From contig CAVWSM010000001.1 of assembly GCA_963757805.1 (NCBI GenBank), positions 62,001-126,000 of the forward strand: DNA of 64,000 bases. The letters are read 5' to 3'. Both the position numbers and the translations under genes were made by a program. Origin of the DNA: CAVWSM01 sp963757805 (lineage in GTDB: Bacteria > Actinomycetota > Actinomycetes > Jiangellales > Jiangellaceae). The first letter of the stretch is position 1, and each line of letters opens with the position of its first letter. The notes below the pieces were generated by a model that saw only the letters and a list, made by a program, of their open reading frames with translations, was not told where the DNA came from and ran no database searches. Below, piece after piece: positions 42,161 to 49,638 of the stretch.

Positions 42161-43390
42161 CTAGTCAGCCTCGCCGCGCGCCCACGGCGTGTTGGCCCAA
42201 GGGTCGTAGTCGACCTCCAGCGGCTCCTGCTCCGGACGCTCAGCATCCGGCACGTGCTGCAGGTTGACACGGACGCGGTACCAGACCGAGCTGCGCCCGC
42301 GCATCCCGTCGACGAGAACGTCGGCCGGCTGCAGATGCCGTACGACGTCGCCGTGCCGCGCCTTCCACCGATCGAGACCCGCCAGCGCCTCGTCCTTCGA
42401 CTTGGCTCGGGCGATCTCGATGAGCGGCATGGTCTGCTGTCGGCGGCCGGTGCCCTTGGGCGGCTTCTCTGCCGGGCCGAGCCGGTCGGCAAGCTCAAGC
42501 AACGGCTCCAGCGAGCCGATTGCGTCATCGATGCCCGCGCCTGGATCGCCGATTGCCGCATAGCGCTCGAGCACGGTCGGGATGGTGAACGCTTCCGGCC
42601 GACTGTCACGGACCTCGTCCCACGACAGCGGGGTCGACACTCGCGCGTCCGGCGTGGGTCGTACGGAATAGGCCGACGCCACCGTGCGGTCCTTGGCGTT
42701 CTGGTTGAAGTCGACGAAAACGCCCTGCCGCTCCTCCTTCCACCACCGCGCCGTCGCCAGGTCGGGCGCGCGGTTCTCCACCTCACGGGCGAGCGACTCG
42801 GCGGCGAGGCGTACGTGCCGGAACGTCCAGCGCGGCTCGATCCGTGCGTTGATGTGGAACCCGCGTGACCCCGACGTCTTGGGCCAGCCGACCAGGCCGT
42901 GGTCCTCCAGCACGTCCTTGGCGACGAACGCGACGTCGACGATCTGCTGCCAGTCGACGCCGGGCACCGGGTCGAGGTCGATGCGCAGCTCGTCGGGGTG
43001 GTCGAGGTCCTCGGCCTGCACAGGGTGCGGGTTGAGGTCGATGCAGCCGAGGTTGATGACGTACGCGAGACCGGCCGCATCGCGGACCACAGCCTCCTCG
43101 GCCGACGTGCCGGATGCGTACTTCAGCTCGGCGACCTGCAGCCAGTCGGGCCGGTTCTTCGGCGCGCGCTTTTGGAAGAACGCCTCCTCGTCGATGCCGT
43201 TGACGAACCGCTTGAGGATCATCGGTCGCCCCGCAACGCCGCGCAGGGCGCCATCAGCAACAGTGAGGTAGTAGTGCACAAGGTCGAGCTTGGTGACGCC
43301 GAGTGCGGGGAAGATCACCTTTTCGGGGTTGGTGATCGTCACCTCGCGCCCGGCCGCCTCCAGCACTTGCTTCGGTGGCACGTGATCCAC
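42161..43390 (-). CDS. ligD: LigD-type NHEJ polymerase/primase domain protein
   Basis: About 409 residues of the LigD polymerase (archaeal-eukaryal primase) family, filling gaps at broken ends with ribonucleotides. Typical segments are VTITNPEKVIFPALGVTKLD, LVHYYLTVADGALRGVAGRP, AYVINLGCIDLNP, the metal-binding ELRIDLDPVPG (two aspartates), and SGSRGFHINARIEP. It acts with the PE-ligase protein at 3086-4528 and Ku. The GTG at 43390 is chosen as it fits family length; an ATG at 43438 would overlap a divergent gene. It stands alone, convergent with RidA. Confidence 0.88.
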   Translation of the reverse strand: MDHVPPKQVLEAAGREVTITNPEKVIFPALGVTKLDLVHYYLTVADGALRGVAGRPMILKRFVNGIDEEAFFQKRAPKNRPDWLQVAELKYASGTSAEEAVVRDAAGLAYVINLGCIDLNPHPVQAEDLDHPDELRIDLDPVPGVDWQQIVDVAFVAKDVLEDHGLVGWPKTSGSRGFHINARIEPRWTFRHVRLAAESLAREVENRAPDLATARWWKEERQGVFVDFNQNAKDRTVASAYSVRPTPDARVSTPLSWDEVRDSRPEAFTIPTVLERYAAIGDPGAGIDDAIGSLEPLLELADRLGPAEKPPKGTGRRQQTMPLIEIARAKSKDEALAGLDRWKARHGDVVRHLQPADVLVDGMRGRSSVWYRVRVNLQHVPDAERPEQEPLEVDYDPWANTPWARGEAD

Positions 43391-43436
43391 ATTAACCGTT
43401 CGGTTGCCGACTCCCCGCGTTGTTACAGTCCGCTGC

Positions 43437-43806
43437 ATGGCCGCCCCCGTAGCCCTGATCGGCGACCGCGTGCGGCTGGATCCGATCGCGCGCGACGACT
43501 CGCCCAAGCTCCTAGCCGCGGCGAACGAGGATCGCACCACGTACGACTTCACGACTGTGCTGCTCACCCATGCTTTTGAGCTCTGGCAGGTCATGCGCGT
43601 CACCCTCAAGACCGATGCGCGCAGCGAGCGCAGCTATCGCCAAGATCGGCGCGCGGTTCGAGGGTGTGCGCCGCGCCCACATGCCGGCCCACCCACACGG
43701 CGGCATCCGCGACACTGCCTACTACTCGATCCTCTCCGAGGAATGGCCGAGCGTTCGCGACCTGCTGCGCGCCCGGCTCGCTCGCTTCAGCCGGCCAGCC
43801 GCTTGA
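43437..43806 (+). pseudogene. GNAT acetyltransferase remnant with internal deletion and frameshift
   Basis: The first 41 codons (VALIGDRVRLDPIARDDSPK) look like a RimJ/RimL-type GNAT N-terminus. Next comes LLTHAFELWQVMRVTLKTDA, which normally lies about 90 residues later. Near 43630 the frame changes to AAIAKIGARFEGVRRAHMPA and HGGIRDTAYYSILSEEW. The acetyl-CoA-binding centre (the R/Q-x-x-G-x-G/A loop) is missing. Total coding length is about 122 residues against about 200 for the family. It overlaps the convergent GNAT gene at its 3' end by 20 bp. It looks like a genuine pseudogene. Confidence 0.75.
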
Positions 43807-44296
43807 CCATGAAGGTCGAGGGCGCCAGCACGCCGCCCGGCGTGTAGGCGAAGTCGTCGATGCGGCCGATTACCTGCCAGCCCCATCGGTTGTAGAGGCC
43901 CTCGGCGAGACTGCCGGACTCCGTGTCGAGGATCAGCAGCGTGCGGCCGCGCCGTGCGGCCTCGGCCTCGAGGGCCTGCAACAGCTGCCCAGCGATGCCG
44001 AGGCCCCGCGCGCGGCGGTGCACGAGCAGCTTGGCGACCTCCCCGCGGTGTCGCCCGTTGGGCATCGTGGCGAGTGCGAGCGTGACCGTGCCGACGATCT
44101 CCCAACCGCCTCGCGCAACCCACGTCAGCGTGTGCGGGCTGCGGAGCGTCTCGCGCCACCACGTCTCGACATCCGCCGCCGCCACACCAGCCGGAAAGCC
44201 CACGCTCGCGCCACCCGCGACACAGTCGAGCAGTACCTCGGTCAGGCGGGCCAGCGTCTCGTCGTCCGGTTCAGGTCCAAGAAGGTCGATCTGCAC
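43787..44296 (-). CDS. GNAT family N-acetyltransferase
   Basis: A 169-residue acetyltransferase. The acetyl-CoA site reads VAKLLVHRRARGLGIAGQLL (the R-x-x-G-x-G/A loop is RARGLGIA), with the preceding strand WEIVGTVTLALATMPNGRHR and the following LEAEAARRGRTLLILDTESG. GLYNRWGWQVIGRIDDFAYT is the usual GNAT C-terminal block. The start is the GTG at 44296. It overlaps the end of the convergent GNAT remnant. Substrate unknown; families of this kind acetylate small amines or drugs. Confidence 0.88.
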   Translation of the reverse strand: MQIDLLGPEPDDETLARLTEVLLDCVAGGASVGFPAGVAAADVETWWRETLRSPHTLTWVARGGWEIVGTVTLALATMPNGRHRGEVAKLLVHRRARGLGIAGQLLQALEAEAARRGRTLLILDTESGSLAEGLYNRWGWQVIGRIDDFAYTPGGVLAPSTFMVKRLAG

Positions 44297-44350
44297 CCGC
44301 CGAGTGTTTCAAGCCACGGGATCCCGGTGCACCCGACTTACGGTTGTTTC

Positions 44351-44770
44351 GTGCAGCTCAGCGTCGCGGAAGCCCGAGAACGCTTCGCGAGCGCGCGGGT
44401 GGCTCGCCTCGCCACGGTTTCCCCCGACGGCAGACCGCACATCATCCCGGTCACCTTCGCGGTTGTCGATGACGTCATCGTGACCGCGGTCGACGACAAG
44501 CCGAAGTCCACGCCGCGGCTACAGCGGTTGGTCAACGTCGAGCACGAGCCGCGGGTGGCGTTCCTCGTCGACGCGTACGACGAGGACTGGTCGACGCTCT
44601 GGTGGGTGCGCGCCGATGCCATCGCGCGCGTGCTCACCACCGGACCGTTGCACGAGCGGGCGGTCGCGTGGCTGGTGGAGCGGCACCCCCAGTACGCCGA
44701 CTGGCCGCCGACCGGCCCGGTCATCCGGGCGCGGGTCACCCGGTGGATCGGCTGGCGCGCGACGCCGTAG
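44351..44770 (+). CDS. PPOX-class F420-dependent oxidoreductase (TIGR03668-like)
   Basis: About 139 residues of the pyridoxamine-phosphate-oxidase-like split barrel. The N-terminus FASARVARLATVSPDGRPHI is the typical cofactor-binding start. VTAVDDKPKSTPRLQRLVNV and DAYDEDWSTLWWVRADAIAR match the TIGR03668 group assigned to F420 use in actinobacteria. The GTG at 44351 begins the homology. It is not coupled to its neighbours (97 bp before the YciI gene). F420 dependence is inferred from the subfamily. Confidence 0.84.
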   Translation: MQLSVAEARERFASARVARLATVSPDGRPHIIPVTFAVVDDVIVTAVDDKPKSTPRLQRLVNVEHEPRVAFLVDAYDEDWSTLWWVRADAIARVLTTGPLHERAVAWLVERHPQYADWPPTGPVIRARVTRWIGWRATP

Positions 44771-44867
44771 AGGTCGAGGCTGGTTGCCGCATGTCGAGAT
44801 CAGCCCGACCGCTCCGACCACAGGCAGGGCGCCCTTTAGGTGGCGTCAAGACGACGGGAGTCACGCG

Positions 44868-45281
44868 GTGAAGTACATGATCCTCATGTTTGGCGACGCG
44901 TCGGGCGTCGCGGAGAAGTCCCCCGAATGGATCTCACGCATGATCGAGTTCATGTTCCAGATCGACGAGGACCTGGAGAAGACCGGCGAGCTCGTGTTCC
45001 AGCAGGGCCTCGCTGACCCGTCGACTGCGAAGCTCGTCACGTACCGTGACGGGTCGGCCGTCCCGACCGATGGTCCGTTTGCCGAGGCCAAGGAGTCGCT
45101 CGCCGGCTTCTGGATCGTCGACGTGGCCAACGAGGCACGCGTGTTCGAGATCGCGAGCCAGATCGTCGAGGTCATCGAAGGACCCGTGGAGGTGCGCCCC
45201 ACCATGGACGCGCCACCCGACGAGGTCCTCGAGCAGCTCGCGCCGCAGGTGCTTGCCAAGCGCCGCGCTGCGCAGCCGTGA
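44868..45281 (+). CDS. YciI family protein (DGPF domain)
   Basis: A 137-residue YciI/YCII-fold protein: KYMILMFGDASGVAEKSPEW at the start and the diagnostic VPTDGPFAEAKESLAGFWIV in the middle, followed by PVEVRPTMDAPPDEVLEQLA. Homologues are often found next to ECF sigma factors or VOC genes in actinobacteria, and here a VOC gene overlaps it by 4 nt (GTGA). It binds small molecules and its function is not known. The GTG at 44868 is preceded by ACGGGAG. Confidence 0.86.
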   Translation: MKYMILMFGDASGVAEKSPEWISRMIEFMFQIDEDLEKTGELVFQQGLADPSTAKLVTYRDGSAVPTDGPFAEAKESLAGFWIVDVANEARVFEIASQIVEVIEGPVEVRPTMDAPPDEVLEQLAPQVLAKRRAAQP

Positions 45282-45715
45282 GCGACATGGACTGGAAGAT
45301 CGAGGTCATCCCGGTGCCTGTCACCGACATCGACCGGGCCAAGGCGTTCTACGCCGACAAGTGCGGGTTCAACGTCGACCTCGACTCCACGGTCGGCGAT
45401 GACGTACGGATTGTGCAGCTGACACCGACCGGCTCGGGCTGCTCGATCATGCTCGGTGCGGACATCGACAGCTCGCCCGGATCGCTGCGCGGCGTCCAGA
45501 TCGTGGTCGACGACATCGAAGCCGCCCGTGACGAGCTCATCGCGCGCGGCGTCAATGCCTCGTCCGTGCGGCACTTCGACGTCGACAAAGGGGGGTATGC
45601 GGAGGGCCGTGGCGGACCATGGAACTCCTTCGTGTTCTTCAGCGACCCGGACGGCAACACCTGGGTCGTTCAGGAGCGCCCAGATGCCAGCTTGACCGAC
45701 ACCGGCAGCACGTAG
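45278..45715 (+). CDS. VOC family protein coupled to YciI
   Basis: A 145-residue glyoxalase-like protein. MDWKIEVIPVPVTDIDRAKA and GFNVDLDSTVGDDVRIVQLT form the first module, GVQIVVDDIEAARDELIARG the second, and SFVFFSDPDGNTWVVQERP the C-terminal strand. It is translationally coupled to the YciI gene. Its last 46 bp overlap the 3' end of the convergent methyltransferase gene, so one mRNA could silence the other. The metal ligands are only partly evident, so the activity is open. Confidence 0.86.
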   Translation: MSDMDWKIEVIPVPVTDIDRAKAFYADKCGFNVDLDSTVGDDVRIVQLTPTGSGCSIMLGADIDSSPGSLRGVQIVVDDIEAARDELIARGVNASSVRHFDVDKGGYAEGRGGPWNSFVFFSDPDGNTWVVQERPDASLTDTGST

Positions 45716-46509
45716 CCGTCGCCGCTGCGGTACGCGGTGAGTGCCGCGTCGAACGCAGCCCGTACGCGTCGTCGCGTCTCGGCGGACTGGCCCTCGATCA
45801 GTGACGACGTACGGACGGTGCCGGTCATGAACCCGTCCCACAGGTGGTCACCAGACGGCACCGCGTGGTCGAAGGCGACACGCTCCACCCGGACGTCGAC
45901 GAGCCCGGCCTGGCGCAGCAACGCTGAGAACGCATCGTCGTCGGCGAACCGGAAGAACGGCGGGCCCACGGGGATCGACTCGGGCGGGGTGGCACCGGCG
46001 TCTGCCAGGGCATCGAGAAAGACGGCGAGCAGGCGCATCCGATCGGGCTGGTCCCAGGCAGTCAGAGCCACCCGGCCACCTGGGCGCAGGACGCGAGCCA
46101 TCTCGCTCACCGCCCGCTCCGGCCGGCCGAAGTGCAGGATGCCGAAGTTGGCCACAACTGCCTCGAATGATTCGTTCGCGTAGGGCAGGTTCTCGGCGTC
46201 CGCGACATGAAACTCGCCCGCCGGCACCCTGGCTTTAGCGTGCGCGACCATCGCCGGCGCAACGTCCACACCGTCGACGGAGGCGCCTCGCTCGGCGGCC
46301 GTCGCCGCCGCATATCCCGGCCCGGTGGCCACATCGAGGACGCGAGTGCCGGCACCCACTCCGGCGGCATCGAGGAGTCGGTCGATCGTCTTGCTCGTCA
46401 GCTGTCCGAAGAAAGAGTCGTAGGTCTCGGCCTTGGTCTCCCACCCAGCAGCTTCGAACCGGTTGAACGCTGCTGCGTCCACCGGTGGCTGCGACTTGCC
46501 TTGGGTCAT
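45670..46509 (-). CDS. Class I SAM-dependent methyltransferase
   Basis: A 279-residue methyltransferase: motif I VLDVATGPGYAAATAAERGA, then VDGVDVAPAMVAHAKARVPA, EFHVADAENLPYANESFEAV and VLRPGGRVALTAWDQPDRM, as in UbiE/MenG-like enzymes. The ATG at 46509 follows GGAGGAGAACG. The C-terminal part probably gates the substrate. The substrate is unknown; neighbours are unrelated apart from the cox genes starting upstream at 46533. It overlaps the convergent VOC gene by 46 bp. Confidence 0.88.
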   Translation of the reverse strand: MTQGKSQPPVDAAAFNRFEAAGWETKAETYDSFFGQLTSKTIDRLLDAAGVGAGTRVLDVATGPGYAAATAAERGASVDGVDVAPAMVAHAKARVPAGEFHVADAENLPYANESFEAVVANFGILHFGRPERAVSEMARVLRPGGRVALTAWDQPDRMRLLAVFLDALADAGATPPESIPVGPPFFRFADDDAFSALLRQAGLVDVRVERVAFDHAVPSGDHLWDGFMTGTVRTSSLIEGQSAETRRRVRAAFDAALTAYRSGDGYVLPVSVKLASGRS

Positions 46510-46532
46510 CGTCGTTCTCCTCCAGCGCCAAC

Positions 46533-47750
46533 TCAGTCGATCGTGGTGCGGGACCCCGCCCCGGGCAAGCGGTCGGCTCTGCGCAAGCTCGCCGACATCT
46601 CGTGGACGACCTGGGCCATGGCGCCCGCCGAGTGACCGCTGACGAACGCGTCGATGTGCGGCAGCGCCGCATGCATACCGCCGGCCAGCGGCTCGAAGCC
46701 GGGGGCGGCAGATCGCGGGTTTGCCCAGACGATCCGGTGGGCACGCCCGGCGAGGTCGGCCATCTGCCGCCCCAGCTGTGCGGGGTCGTCGCGCTCCCAA
46801 CCGTCCGAGACGATCAGTACGACCGCACCGTGCGCCATGCCGCGTCGGCCATAGCCGTCCATGAACGCACGCAGCGCCAGGCCGATCCGCGTCCCTCCTG
46901 ACCAGTCGGGCATGAGTGTGGCCGCGTGCGCGAGTGCGCGGTCGGGGTCGGAGTGGCGCAGCGCGCGGGTCAGCCGGGTGAGCCGCGTACTGAACACGAA
47001 TACCTCGGCCCGGGCCCGGGTCGCCGCCCCCCAGAGCAGGTGCAGGTAGGCACGGGCGTACGGCTCCATCGACCCGGAGATGTCGAGGATGGCAACCAGG
47101 CGACGCGGCTTGCGCTTGCGGGAGCGGCGGACCGGGGCGACGGGATCCCCAGCAGAACGGATGCTGTGCCGCAGAGAGGCCCGTACGTCCAGGCGGTCGC
47201 CACGGGGATGCCGGCGCCGTCGCCGTGACATCCGCAGGGGTGGCTCGACCGTGAGCAGCTGCAGCAAGGGGGCAAGCTCGGCAAGCTCGTCGGTAGTCAG
47301 CCGCGCGAAGTCGATATCCGTCAGCCGCTCGTCGGGGCTGGCCAGGGTCGGGATCGGTCGAGCGTCCTCGTCGTCGTCCCCGTCGCCCTCGCTCGCCTCG
47401 AACCTCGCCCCTGACCTAGCAGCGGACTCGTCCTCAAACGCGTCGCGAACGACCTCAGGCACGTGCGGAGGAACCTCGTTCGAGTCGCCGCGCGACTCCG
47501 CGTCGTCCGCCATGCCGCGGAACACGAGCGCGAAGATTGCGTCGAAGACTGGTACGTCTGCGTGCGAGCGCAGCAAGCTGACCCGCGCACACCAGTACAG
47601 CTCGTCGACGGTGCGTGGCACGCCCAGCTCTACAAGCTGCGCCAGGCGAACTGTCTGGTCGGGGGAGACGGCCACGCCCGATGCGTGCAACCGGTCGCTG
47701 AAGCGGGCGAGCAGGGTTGCAGTGTCGGCCCTGCGCTCTTCTGGGGTCAT
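46533..47750 (-). CDS. coxE: VWA domain protein, CoxE-like
   Basis: A 405-residue protein with a C-terminal von Willebrand factor A domain. The metal-ion-dependent adhesion site is intact (AILDISGSMEPYARAYLHLL, then PDWSGGTRIGLALRAFM and IVSDGWERDDP). An N-terminal helical region and an acidic central segment (EGDGDDDEDARP) precede a basic patch (MSRRRRRHPRGDRLDVRASL). CoxE works with the CoxD ATPase in maturing the CO dehydrogenase active site. Its start overlaps the MoxR-type gene by 4 nt. It is the last gene of the form I cox operon. Confidence 0.88.
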   Translation of the reverse strand: MTPEERRADTATLLARFSDRLHASGVAVSPDQTVRLAQLVELGVPRTVDELYWCARVSLLRSHADVPVFDAIFALVFRGMADDAESRGDSNEVPPHVPEVVRDAFEDESAARSGARFEASEGDGDDDEDARPIPTLASPDERLTDIDFARLTTDELAELAPLLQLLTVEPPLRMSRRRRRHPRGDRLDVRASLRHSIRSAGDPVAPVRRSRKRKPRRLVAILDISGSMEPYARAYLHLLWGAATRARAEVFVFSTRLTRLTRALRHSDPDRALAHAATLMPDWSGGTRIGLALRAFMDGYGRRGMAHGAVVLIVSDGWERDDPAQLGRQMADLAGRAHRIVWANPRSAAPGFEPLAGGMHAALPHIDAFVSGHSAGAMAQVVHEMSASLRRADRLPGAGSRTTID

Positions 47751-48637
47751 TCGTCGGCGAGGTTTGTAGCCCGGACGAGTTGCTGGTCGTCGACGTACTT
47801 CAGCACCGAGCCCAGCGTCCGATCGATGGCAGCGCGGTCGACTGTGCGGATGCCTAGTAGTTCGAGCGCGGCCACCCAGTCGATCGTCTCGGCAATGCCG
47901 GGCGGCTTCTGCAGGTCGAGCGCCCGGAACCGTTCGACTGCGCGGGCGGCCTGGTCCGCGACCAGCGTGGAGCTGCCCGGCACGCGGCGGCGGACGATCT
48001 CGGCAGCCCGCGCGGCGGGTGGGTAGTCGATCCAGTGGAACAGGCAGCGTCGCTTGAGCGCGTCGTGCAGCTCACGCGTGCGGTTGGACGTGAGCACCAC
48101 GATGGGGCGGTGCGTCGCACGTACGGTGCCGATCTCCGGGATTGTCACGGCACCCTCGCCGAGCAGCTCCAGCAGGAACGCCTCGAAGTCGTCATCGGCG
48201 CGGTCGACCTCGTCGATCAGGAGCACCGCCGGCCGCGGACCGGAGTGGCGCAGCGCGGCCAGCAGTGGCCGCTCGATGAGGAAGTCCTCGCCGAACAACG
48301 CATCCTCGGCGAGATCGGTGCCGCGCGCCTCGGCCAGCCTGATCGCGAGCAGCTGTCGGGGGTAGTTCCACTCGTACAGCGCCTCTGCGATGTCAATTCC
48401 CTCGTAGCACTGCAGCCGTACGAGCGGGGTGTCGAGCACGGCGGCCAGCGCCTTCGCAGCCTCTGTCTTGCCGACGCCGGGCTCACCCTCGATCAGCACG
48501 GGCTGGGCGAGCCGCGCCGCGCAGTACAACGCGGTGACCGTGCCGTCGTCGGCGAGGTAGTTGACCGAGTCGAGGGCGGCGCTCAGCGTCTCGAGGTCGG
48601 GCAGCAGCTCCGCGACGCTCGACGTGCTGTCAGTCAC
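47747..48637 (-). CDS. coxD: MoxR-type AAA ATPase, CoxD-like
   Basis: A 296-residue AAA+ ATPase of the MoxR class: Walker A GEPGVGKTEAAKALAAVLDT, Walker B AVLLIDEVDRADDDFEAFLL, sensor PIVVLTSNRTRELHDALKRR and an arginine-finger region. CoxD in Oligotropha carboxidovorans is reported to help insert sulfur into the Mo-Cu site. It is coupled to the VWA partner and to the upstream XdhC-YHS gene by GTGA overlaps. It starts at the GTG 48637. Together with 46533 and 48634 it forms a maturation module for the CoxL at 49634. Confidence 0.9.
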   Translation of the reverse strand: MTDSTSSVAELLPDLETLSAALDSVNYLADDGTVTALYCAARLAQPVLIEGEPGVGKTEAAKALAAVLDTPLVRLQCYEGIDIAEALYEWNYPRQLLAIRLAEARGTDLAEDALFGEDFLIERPLLAALRHSGPRPAVLLIDEVDRADDDFEAFLLELLGEGAVTIPEIGTVRATHRPIVVLTSNRTRELHDALKRRCLFHWIDYPPAARAAEIVRRRVPGSSTLVADQAARAVERFRALDLQKPPGIAETIDWVAALELLGIRTVDRAAIDRTLGSVLKYVDDQQLVRATNLADE

Positions 48638-49548
48638 GATGCGTAGGCCATCGGGTTGTCGAGGTAGGCGTTGCGGCAGCCGGTGCCGCAGAAGTAGACG
48701 ACTCCGGCGGCTGTCTCCACGTGTGGCGACGCGTCCACGGCCGCCACCGTCATGCCGCACACCGGGTCGAGCGCTGTGGCGACCTCTCGCGCAGTTGTCG
48801 GCGGCTCGGCGGTCTGCGGCTGGCCCTCGCGCAGAACACTGACGATCTCGGCGAGGATGGACAGCGCGACCTCGGGAGCGGTGCGAGCTCCGATGTCGAG
48901 GCCGGCTGGTGTGCGCACCCTGGCCCGCTGCGACTCTTCGACAGACAACGCGTCAAGCACAGCCGGGCCACGGCGACGGCTCGCGACGAGGCCGACGTAC
49001 GGGACATCAGCGCGCAGCGCCGCCTCCAGCACCGGCACTTCGTCGTTGCCATGTGAGGCCACGACGACGGCCTGCAGACCGGCCGTCGGCAAGTCGTCCA
49101 GCTTGTCGAGGGCCAACACCTGGTAGCCGAACATCCGGTGCGCCCGCAGCAGCGCCGTGGCGATCGGCGCGTGCCCGAACACTCCCACGACCGGTAGTGG
49201 TACGGCGGGCTCCAGAAAGATGTCCAACGTGCCCCCCGACAGGCAGGGGTTGTGCACGGTGACGACCCCGTCGGCATCGACGTCGGTCGACTCCGCAAGC
49301 GCCGGCGTGATGCGGACGAGCCGGGGTTCGGCAGTGGCGAGCACCTCGAGCGCCTGCACGCGCACCGTGGACTCGGCGCAGTCGCCGCCGACGAAGCCCT
49401 CGATCTTGCCGTCGGCGAGAACGAGGGCTGCGTCGCCGGGCTTGGCGCTTGTCGGCCGCTCGGCGCGGACGACCGTGGCCCAGACGAACGGCGTGCCGGC
49501 AGCGGTGAGCGTGGCAGCCTGTCCTGCCAGCTCGGGGCGCGCCGCCAT
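48634..49548 (-). CDS. XdhC/CoxF-like maturation protein with C-terminal YHS domain
   Basis: About 304 residues with two parts. Residues 1-255 are an XdhC/CoxI-CoxF-type chaperone: FVWATVVRAERPTSAKPGDA, FVGGDCAESTVRVQALEVLA and the Rossmann-like PVVGVFGHAPIATALLRAHR. Residues about 262-304 are a YHS-type metal-binding domain (DPVCGM near the start, then VYFCGTGCRNAYLDNP), with cysteines in DPVCGM and CGTGC. XdhC proteins deliver the molybdenum cofactor; YHS domains occur in copper and heavy-metal proteins. Its position between coxL and coxD makes it a strong candidate for cofactor or copper delivery to CoxL. The start may be the GTG at 49551. Confidence 0.88.
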   Translation of the reverse strand: MAARPELAGQAATLTAAGTPFVWATVVRAERPTSAKPGDAALVLADGKIEGFVGGDCAESTVRVQALEVLATAEPRLVRITPALAESTDVDADGVVTVHNPCLSGGTLDIFLEPAVPLPVVGVFGHAPIATALLRAHRMFGYQVLALDKLDDLPTAGLQAVVVASHGNDEVPVLEAALRADVPYVGLVASRRRGPAVLDALSVEESQRARVRTPAGLDIGARTAPEVALSILAEIVSVLREGQPQTAEPPTTAREVATALDPVCGMTVAAVDASPHVETAAGVVYFCGTGCRNAYLDNPMAYAS

Positions 49549-49561
49549 CACGTAATCCTCA

Positions 49562-49638
49562 CACCACCAGGCTTTGCCCCGCACCACCAGGGCTGCAAGC
49601 CTGGCGGTGCGGGGGAGAACCTGCTTAACGTGGTCATT
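49562..49638. repeat. Dispersed hairpin repeat, copy D (inside the cox operon)
   Basis: Minus-strand reading begins AATGACCACGTTAAGCAGG (49638 down to 49620), then a stem CCCCGCACCGCCAGGC against GCCCTGGTGGTGCGGGG, ending AAAGCCTGGTGGTGT. The coxL stop codon (49634-49636) lies within the first AATGACC box. It separates coxL from the XdhC-YHS gene within one transcription unit. Confidence 0.8.
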
